A DNA stretch of 64,000 bases. Source: Patescibacteria group bacterium (GTDB lineage Bacteria; Patescibacteriota; Patescibacteriia; 2-12-FULL-60-25). Positions 58,298-64,000 of the stretch are shown here, in pieces (within the stretch, counting starts at the first letter, position 1; every line of letters begins with the position of its first letter). Under the pieces are notes generated by a model that saw only the letters and a list, made by a program, of their open reading frames with translations, was not told the origin of the DNA and made no database searches. The position numbers and the translations under genes are program-made. The stretch is taken from positions 62,001-126,000 of the forward strand of contig JAQURS010000001.1 in the NCBI GenBank assembly GCA_028715505.1, in the 5' to 3' direction.

Positions 58298-61264
58298 ATG
58301 TCAGATAAAAACGCGCAACCGCCAGCCAGGCCGGATTTCCCGAAAATGGAAGAAGAGATCTTGGAATTTTGGGAGAAGCACAACATTTTTGAACGATCGA
58401 TCGAGGAACGCCCCGAAAACAAGCGTTTCGTTTTTTACGATGGTCCGCCGTTCGCCACCGGCTTGCCTCACCACGGCCATTTGCTGCAAAGCGCGCTTAA
58501 GGACGCCGTGCCGCGTTACTGGACCATGAACGGTTACCGCGTGGAGCGCGTTTGGGGTTGGGATTGCCACGGCATGCCAATCGAAAACATGATCGAAAAG
58601 GAATTAGGATTGAATTCTCGCCGCGAAATTTTGGAATACGGCATCGATAAGTTCAACGCCGCTTGTCGCGCGTCGGTTTTGATGTACGACAAGGAATGGC
58701 GCAAGTACATCCACCGGTTCGGCCGTTGGGTGGACATGGACCACGCCTACAAGACGATGGACGACTCTTACATCGAGTCCGTTTGGTGGTCTTTTTCAGA
58801 ACTCTACAAAAAGAGTTTGGTCTACAAGGATTTTCGCGTCTCGTTATATTGCCCGCGTTGCGCCACACCGCTTTCAAACTCAGAGGTCACGATGGGCCAT
58901 TCGTATCGCGACGAAGAGGATCCGGCCATCACCATCAAATTCAAAGTCGTGGGACAGGACAAGACTTATCTGCTGGCTTGGACGACCACGCCTTGGACCC
59001 TGCCGGCCAACACAGGCATAGCCGTCAACCGCGATTTGACCTATCTCAAATTGTACATCCCCGAAAAGGACGAGTATTGGATTATTGCCGAATCGCGCAA
59101 GGACGAAGTTTTGAATGAGCTCATTCGCCAAGACCTGACGGACGAGAATTCTCAGAAAGAAGCCGTGCACGTGGAGCGCCGCTTGGAGGGCAAGGAGCTG
59201 ATCGGCTGGCACTATGAGCCGCTTTTCACTTTCCTGCCGATCCCCGAAGGCCTTGATGCTTATCGCGTGGTCGACATGCCTTACGTCAGCGCGGCCGACG
59301 GCACGGGCTTGGTCCACACGGCCCCGGCTTTTGGCGAAGACGACTTCAACGCCTCCAAAGTCCACAAACTCCCGGTCCTCCTTACGGTCGACGAGGACGG
59401 CAAGATGCTGCCCGAGCTCGGGGCTTTCGCCAAACTTCCGATCAAGCAGGCTGATCCTCTGGTAGTGGATGATTTGGAAAAGCGGGGATTGCTCGTCAAA
59501 AACGAACGCATTGTGCACAGCGTGCCCGAATGTTACCGCTGCAAAACTTTGCTCATGTACAAGGCTCAAACCGCCTGGTTCGTGAACATCAACAAGCTCC
59601 GTCCCAAGATGTTGGACGCTGCCAAAAAAATCCATTGGGTGCCCGAATCCTTCAAGGAAGGTCGTTTTGGCAATGGTTTGGCCACGGCTCCGGATTGGTG
59701 CATCTCGCGTACTCGTTACTGGGGCGCACCCATGCCGGTTTGGGAATGCGAAGAGTGCCATGAACGGAAAATTATCGGTTCAATCGCAGAACTTAAGGAA
59801 GCGGCTGGTGGCCATCTGCCCAAAGGTTGGGACATGCACCGCCCTGGCATCGACCTGGTTGAACTTAAGTGCGAAAAATGCGGCGGCGCCATGAAGCGCA
59901 CGACTTTTACTTTTGATTGTTGGCTGGAATCCGGCGGCATGCCCTACGCCTCGATCCATTATCCTTTCGAGAACCGCGAAAAATTCGAGGAGCATTTCCC
60001 GTCCGACTTCATCGGCGAAGCCCAAGACCAAACCCGCGGCTGGTTCTACAACATGCACGTGCTTTCGAGCGGCTTGTTCGGCAAGCCGGCCGCCAAAAAC
60101 ATCGTGGCCACGGGCATGATCCTGGCCGCCGACGGCAAGAAGATGTCCAAGTCGCAGAAAAATTTCACCGACCCGTACGCCTTGATGGAAAAAATGGGGG
60201 CTGACGCGTTGCGCGTTTACCTGCTTTCTTCGCCGGTCATGCAGGCCGAAGCCATCAACTTTTCTGACGAAGAGTGCGCCCAGATGCAACGCGCGGTTTT
60301 TGGCATCCTTTGGAACGTGCGGCAGTTTTACATGACTTACGCCGAAGGCAAGCGCGTCGAAATCCAAAAACCGAGGAGCATGCACGTTTTGGACCGTTGG
60401 ATTTTCTCGCGTTTGGAATCCTTGGCCAAAGAGATCACGGAGAACATGGACAATTACGATTTGGCCAACGCCTTGCGTCCGCTCCGCCCGTTCGTGGATG
60501 ATTTTTCGACCTGGTGGCTGCGCCGCTCGCGCGAACGCATGAAGCAAGTGGAAGACCCGGACGACGTTTTGGACGCGTTGCGCACCTTGCGCGAAGTTTT
60601 ACTCGTCCTCTCGCGGCTCATGGCGCCGTTCGCGCCCTTCTTTGCCGAACGTCTGTACCAAGATTTGGAAGGGGAGAAGATGTCGGTTCATTTGGATCGC
60701 TGGCCCAAGTTTGACGAGCGGGCCATGGATGAGAGGTTGGAAAAAGACATGGTTTGGGTGCGCGACGTGGTTACGGCCGGCCTTGAAGCCCGCGTGCAAG
60801 CCAAGTTGCCCGTGCGGCAAGCCCTGGCTTCAATCAAGATCAACCTGAAAGCCCCGGCCGAGCTTAAGCGCCTTTCGGTTAAAACTGACTTGCTTGGTTT
60901 GATCCGCGACGAGTTAAACGTGGAACAAGTTAAACTCAACCAAGCCCAGGCTGATCAGATCGAGGATTGGACTATTGCCTTGGACGTAGAGTTGACGCCC
61001 GAGCTTTTGAAGAAGGGTTTTTACCGGGAATTAGTGCGACATATCATGCAGCTCCGCAAACAGTCTGGTTTGACGCCGACCGATAAGATTAAACTCGGCG
61101 TTCAAACGGATAACCAGGAAGCCAGCCAATGGCTCGAAGATTTAAAGCCTGAGCTGGCCAAAGAAATCAAAGCCGAATCTATCGATATGGACAAAACGGA
61201 TTCAGGTACTGATACTGAATTAATGCGGTGGAACGGGTACGAAATTCAGATTTGGCTTAAATAA
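58298..61264 (+). CDS. ileS: Isoleucyl-tRNA synthetase, eukaryote/archaeal-like
   Basis: A 988-residue class I aminoacyl-tRNA synthetase charging tRNA-Ile. HIGH box: PPFATGLPHHGHLL (residues about 50-63); KMSKS near residue 615. The GLPHHGH form and YRVERVWGWDCHGMPIENMI are typical of the type 2 (eukaryotic and archaeal) enzyme, which is often mupirocin-resistant. The editing domain (YLLAWTTTPWTLPANTGIAV) is present, as are Cys pairs (YCPRCATPL; CEECHERK; LKCEKCGG). The start MSDKNAQPPARPDFP is chosen because CAATAT and TTGACC lie just upstream, giving a leaderless mRNA. No clear terminator follows. Confidence 0.95.
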   Translation: MSDKNAQPPARPDFPKMEEEILEFWEKHNIFERSIEERPENKRFVFYDGPPFATGLPHHGHLLQSALKDAVPRYWTMNGYRVERVWGWDCHGMPIENMIEKELGLNSRREILEYGIDKFNAACRASVLMYDKEWRKYIHRFGRWVDMDHAYKTMDDSYIESVWWSFSELYKKSLVYKDFRVSLYCPRCATPLSNSEVTMGHSYRDEEDPAITIKFKVVGQDKTYLLAWTTTPWTLPANTGIAVNRDLTYLKLYIPEKDEYWIIAESRKDEVLNELIRQDLTDENSQKEAVHVERRLEGKELIGWHYEPLFTFLPIPEGLDAYRVVDMPYVSAADGTGLVHTAPAFGEDDFNASKVHKLPVLLTVDEDGKMLPELGAFAKLPIKQADPLVVDDLEKRGLLVKNERIVHSVPECYRCKTLLMYKAQTAWFVNINKLRPKMLDAAKKIHWVPESFKEGRFGNGLATAPDWCISRTRYWGAPMPVWECEECHERKIIGSIAELKEAAGGHLPKGWDMHRPGIDLVELKCEKCGGAMKRTTFTFDCWLESGGMPYASIHYPFENREKFEEHFPSDFIGEAQDQTRGWFYNMHVLSSGLFGKPAAKNIVATGMILAADGKKMSKSQKNFTDPYALMEKMGADALRVYLLSSPVMQAEAINFSDEECAQMQRAVFGILWNVRQFYMTYAEGKRVEIQKPRSMHVLDRWIFSRLESLAKEITENMDNYDLANALRPLRPFVDDFSTWWLRRSRERMKQVEDPDDVLDALRTLREVLLVLSRLMAPFAPFFAERLYQDLEGEKMSVHLDRWPKFDERAMDERLEKDMVWVRDVVTAGLEARVQAKLPVRQALASIKINLKAPAELKRLSVKTDLLGLIRDELNVEQVKLNQAQADQIEDWTIALDVELTPELLKKGFYRELVRHIMQLRKQSGLTPTDKIKLGVQTDNQEASQWLEDLKPELAKEIKAESIDMDKTDSGTDTELMRWNGYEIQIWLK

Positions 61265-61339
61265 CGTAAAAAACGATCGATTAACGTCATTCGTCATATT
61301 TCGAAAACGTTTCTCGTATCACAAATACCTTAAGACCGG

Positions 61340-61368
61340 TTGACAAGCGCTTAAAAATGCGCTAACTT
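61340..61368 (+). promoter_or_regulatory. Promoter of the Ser/Thr kinase gene
   Basis: TTGACA (61340-61345), 17-bp spacer, TAACTT (61363-61368). Confidence 0.65.
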
Positions 61369-61435
61369 AAGCAATTCCCCTAATGGGAGGGGATGCCGTT
61401 GTTTGACAACTCACGCTAGCTAAAGGAGCGGCGTC

Positions 61436-63241
61436 ATGTTCAAAGCAAATGAAATCGTTTGCGGCAGATACAAGGTTTTGGACCGTCCGTTTGCTGGGGG
61501 CATGGCCGCCGTTTACCCGGCCGAAGATATCGTGACTCACGAGCAGGTCGCCCTCAAGATCCTCATACAGTTGAATAGTGATGAGGTCGTGGAACGCTTT
61601 AAGAGAGAGATTGCGGCTATGACTGAGCTCGAACATCCGCACATCGTCCGGATTTTGGGCGAAGCAGTCTACCCCTGGGCTCAGAACGAAACCGCGTCGA
61701 TCGCGGTGCTCGAGTGGATCGACGGCGGAATGTCTCTTGAGACGCTTTCCTACGAGTACCAGTGCGACATGCCTCTTTCGTTGGTCGTCAGCCTGACGTA
61801 TCAGGTTGCTGATGCTATCGCCTATGCCCACAGCAAGGGATTCGTCCATCGCGACCTTAAGCCGAGCAATGTCTTGCTCGATTTGAACGTCGATGGGGCA
61901 ATGATCGCCAAGGTCTCTGACTTTGGGACGGTGCTCATGCAAGCGGATGTCAAGCTCACGGTTACTGGAACGACACTTGGCACGCCGCTCTATATGAGCC
62001 CTGAGCAAGGATTAGCACAGGCTTTCCCTCCGGCAGTTGATGTCTTTGCCCTTTGGGCAATCTTGTATGAGTTGCTGACCAGCCGTCGGCCGTACGTGCA
62101 CAAGATGCACCCCATCCCCGAGACGTACGCCGAACACTGCATCAAGGTCTGGCCACAGGTCCAAAGCGGCGAGCTCAAGCTCGAGCCGGCCGCGACCTTC
62201 AATGGCAAAGTGACGCCCGAGTTGGACGCCATGATTGCCAGAGGTTTGGCGGGCAAGCCGGCTGATCGGCCCACCATGGAAGAGTCCAGGGATTTCCTGA
62301 AGCGCTTCTGGGAGCAATTGGGTCCGGAGCAGGACGAGAAGGACCATCACGTGGTGGTGCCTAGCTCGATTCCGCCTCGCCCCAATCCCTTCGCCGAGAC
62401 CATGGCCACTCCGGTCTCCGTCGCGATCAACAAGATCGCGGAAGCCAAGCTGGCGACCAGGACGATGCTTGGGTTGGGCATAGCTCAACCTAGGTTACCG
62501 ACTGGTCTGACCAGGGAAGCGCTCAAGACGGCCAGCAAGCACCTCAAGCCCGTTCCGGTCAGGATCAACTACGTTGACCAGCCGCCGACCGTCTCCAAGA
62601 CGGCAGCGACCCTCGTAAGGCAGGCACCGGCACAAGCCGAAAAGCCCGCAGATCCTCAACCGGCTTCGAGAAGGGGCAAGATCGCCAAGAAGGCCAAACC
62701 GCAATCGGTGGTTGTGCCGCTTCCGTTGCCCGCGCCTCAGGAACCTGTTCGGCCGAGCCAGCCCGAGCTCCAAGCTCCGGTTGTCCCGCCGATCATGGCG
62801 CCATTGCCGCAGGCCGCGATACCGAGTCGGATCAATACGGTGACGGTGCCGTCCTTGCGCCGCGAAACGGCCAAGCGGCCTGCTCCGCGTTTCAGCTCGG
62901 CCTTGCCGGTCCTGATCGTCTGCCTGTTGATCACGGGAATCGGTTGGGCAACTTCTTCATCTTGGTTGCCGCAAATGAAAGCCCTCTTTAGCTTCCAGGC
63001 GAGCGCGAGCTCGGCACAAGCTCCGACTGAATCGGCCGCGCCCTCGCAGCCCATTCCGGTTACACCGGCCACCAGCCAACCGCCGCGAGCCATTCCCATC
63101 GTTCCGGTCAACCCAACCGCGCACCTTCCAACTACGCCTGCCAGGCCCAGAACCTACGGCAAGCATCCTCGTGGGACGGTCACCGAAGGCAATGTCGAAG
63201 GACTGCCTCCGGGTGCCGCGCCGCCCATCGAAAACCCCTAA
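61436..63241 (+). CDS. Membrane Ser/Thr protein kinase (Hanks type)
   Basis: A 601-residue kinase. The catalytic domain spans about 10-300: glycine loop FAGGMAAVY, ATP-site Lys41 (VALKIL), Glu58, HRDLKPSNVLLDL with catalytic Asp140, DFGT at 162-165 and the activation-loop end GTPLYMSPEQG. A long Pro/Ala/Lys linker (about 300-480) precedes a membrane span near 485-505 (LPVLIVCLLITGIGWAT) and a Ser/Pro-rich exterior tail without PASTA repeats. TAAAGGAGCGG precedes the start. The kinase is apparently active. Length and linker style resemble myxobacterial kinases. Confidence 0.9.
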   Translation: MFKANEIVCGRYKVLDRPFAGGMAAVYPAEDIVTHEQVALKILIQLNSDEVVERFKREIAAMTELEHPHIVRILGEAVYPWAQNETASIAVLEWIDGGMSLETLSYEYQCDMPLSLVVSLTYQVADAIAYAHSKGFVHRDLKPSNVLLDLNVDGAMIAKVSDFGTVLMQADVKLTVTGTTLGTPLYMSPEQGLAQAFPPAVDVFALWAILYELLTSRRPYVHKMHPIPETYAEHCIKVWPQVQSGELKLEPAATFNGKVTPELDAMIARGLAGKPADRPTMEESRDFLKRFWEQLGPEQDEKDHHVVVPSSIPPRPNPFAETMATPVSVAINKIAEAKLATRTMLGLGIAQPRLPTGLTREALKTASKHLKPVPVRINYVDQPPTVSKTAATLVRQAPAQAEKPADPQPASRRGKIAKKAKPQSVVVPLPLPAPQEPVRPSQPELQAPVVPPIMAPLPQAAIPSRINTVTVPSLRRETAKRPAPRFSSALPVLIVCLLITGIGWATSSSWLPQMKALFSFQASASSAQAPTESAAPSQPIPVTPATSQPPRAIPIVPVNPTAHLPTTPARPRTYGKHPRGTVTEGNVEGLPPGAAPPIENP

Positions 63242-63267
63242 CGTCTTCGCCGTCCTGGCGAACGACG

Positions 63268-63306
63268 AACTCCCGATCCAACCATCCTCGGATCAGGGAG
63301 TTTTTT
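63268..63306 (+). terminator. Terminator of the kinase gene
   Basis: AACTCCC/GGGAGTT with inner GATC/GATC pairing, followed by six T. Confidence 0.75.
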
Positions 63307-63332
63307 CGTTATAAAAAATGACGCAGGTCGCG

Positions 63333-63821
63333 TCAGTATTGGCCTGATCCCCAGAACGTGGACCAGATAGATCTACTCGAATTGCGCGGGGGATCAGGAG
63401 GAGGGTGAAGGTGCGATTCAACGCATTTGCCATTTACGAAAGCGCGGTCAAACCGGCATTCGCGGCACCAGGTGACGACGTGCTTGGTGCATTTGTCATT
63501 GGCCGTACGAGGCGTCATCTCTTTGCACTTGTCGCAGTACTTGACCTCGTGTTCCTGGCATTGGCCGCCCCGATGCTTCGTGTTGCGGTTGCAAACTCGG
63601 CAGAATTCTTGCTTGGGAGCGTTGCGGACCGGCTTGGGCATGCGCGCCCTAATGATGGCCTCGGCCTTCTCGCCGCCCAAGAGGTCGTTGACGACGGCCT
63701 TCCGGAGTTCGCTTCGGGATTTGAAATTGGAGCGCGTCTGTGTAGCCTTCCGAACCCTGCTCAGGATTTGGCGCACGCACCGTCGCTTGTTCTTGCTCAA
63801 TCGGGTGTAATTCTCAGCCAT
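63333..63821 (-). CDS. Cys-rich protein with three zinc-knuckle repeats
   Basis: A 162-residue protein. The basic N-terminal half (RLSKNKRRCVRQILSRVRKA) is followed by three repeats of the form CxxC-x(8-10)-G/D-x-C: CRVCNRNTKHRGGQC, CDKCKEMTPRTANDKC and CRECRFDRAFVNGKC, each followed by a His/Glu-rich linker (QEHEV, TKHVV, VESHLH). A Cys3His zinc site per repeat is plausible. The basic N terminus suggests nucleic-acid binding. AAGGAGG precedes the start. Confidence 0.65.
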   Translation of the reverse strand: MAENYTRLSKNKRRCVRQILSRVRKATQTRSNFKSRSELRKAVVNDLLGGEKAEAIIRARMPKPVRNAPKQEFCRVCNRNTKHRGGQCQEHEVKYCDKCKEMTPRTANDKCTKHVVTWCRECRFDRAFVNGKCVESHLHPPPDPPRNSSRSIWSTFWGSGQY

Positions 63822-63851
63822 GGTACCTCCTTGGAGTTGAACACCGCCGGT

Positions 63852-63880
63852 AATTTAATGGCAGATGGCTTTTACGTCAA
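63852..63880 (-). promoter_or_regulatory. Promoter of the 63333 gene
   Basis: TTGACG (63875-63880), 17-bp spacer, TAAATT (63852-63857) on the minus strand. Its -35 overlaps that of ruvA by two bases. Confidence 0.6.
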
Positions 63881-63899
63881 GCGGCATCTGCGGTATGCT
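63871..63899 (+). promoter_or_regulatory. Promoter of ruvA
   Basis: TTTACG (63871-63876), 17-bp spacer, TATGCT (63894-63899); the ATG is 10 bases past the -10. Confidence 0.6.
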
Positions 63900-63908
63900 G
63901 TAGCCCGT

Positions 63909-64000
63909 ATGTTGGTCACTTTGCAGGGCAGGATTACCGAAGTTTTTTTGGATTTTTTTATTTTGGAAGTCAGTGGCCTTGGCTACCGTTTGAGGGCGCA
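63909..64000 (+). CDS. ruvA: Holliday junction DNA helicase subunit RuvA (5' part)
   Basis: Only the first 30 codons lie in the window: MLVTLQGRITEVFLDFFILE then VSGLGYRLRA. This is the start of the RuvA oligonucleotide-binding domain, whose usual form is M-I-x-x-LxGxxxE...xVxGVGYxV. RuvA binds four-way junctions and recruits the RuvB motor. The start codon follows a -10 box closely, so the mRNA is leaderless. Confidence 0.8.
   Translation, partial: MLVTLQGRITEVFLDFFILEVSGLGYRLRA

Overview
The window reads as chromosomal DNA of a member of the Patescibacteria (Candidate Phyla Radiation). This placement is inference. It rests on an archaeal/eukaryote-like isoleucyl-tRNA synthetase, a transketolase split into two genes, a 23S-5S rRNA unit with no 16S gene beside it, many small secreted or unknown proteins, DUF4173 and DUF2207 membrane proteins, and core genes that start a few bases after a -10 box with no Shine-Dalgarno sequence. 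No 16S gene, IS element, transposase, integrase or CRISPR array was seen.

Layout. 1-5.6 kb: cell-envelope proteins, an abnormal tRNA gene followed by a structured transcript, an unknown gene with a proline-rich tail, and rlmH. 5.6-9.4 kb: promoter, a terminated leader RNA, 23S and 5S rRNA. 9.4-10.75 kb: two genes bounded by a perfect 24-bp repeat of the 5S 3' end. 10.8-21.5 kb: a run of small unknown genes, mostly on the minus strand, each with its own promoter, Shine-Dalgarno and terminator, interrupted by a TrmB-type regulator, a beta-propeller protein and a purine nucleoside phosphorylase. 22-23.1 kb: a gene-poor stretch with structured RNA, DnaA-box-like 9-mers and a 26-residue membrane peptide. 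23.1-30 kb: a 1401-residue surface protein, a LytR_C protein, a structured RNA, and an endonuclease Q-like PHP protein. 30-41.7 kb: small basic and zinc peptides, Nudix, tRNA-Ala, LUD protein, mutM, two tandem paralogues with proline-rich tails, a PfkB kinase/SBF transporter/2-hydroxyacid dehydrogenase operon, and a DUF2207 protein. 41.7-50.7 kb: an accessory block of lipoproteins, coiled-coil proteins and a sigma-70-family factor, with two near-identical structured 5' leader repeats. 50.8-58.2 kb: pentose-phosphate and aldolase genes (fba, tkt in two parts, rpe, rpiB) surrounding three secreted proteins that share an unnamed domain. 58.3-64 kb: ileS, a membrane Ser/Thr kinase, a zinc-knuckle protein and the start of ruvA.

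How the genes work together. The metabolic core is a non-oxidative pentose-phosphate set plus class II aldolase, fitting a small fermentative or scavenging cell; the purine nucleoside phosphorylase suggests nucleoside salvage. Much of the rest faces outward: lipoproteins, large surface proteins and the repeated domain.

Two gene populations stand out. Core genes tend to be leaderless. Accessory genes have TTGAC-type -35 boxes, a spacer of nearly always 17 bp, a GGAGG-type ribosome site and a private terminator. This contrast and the cassette-like spacing suggest that the accessory genes form a separately acquired or separately regulated layer.
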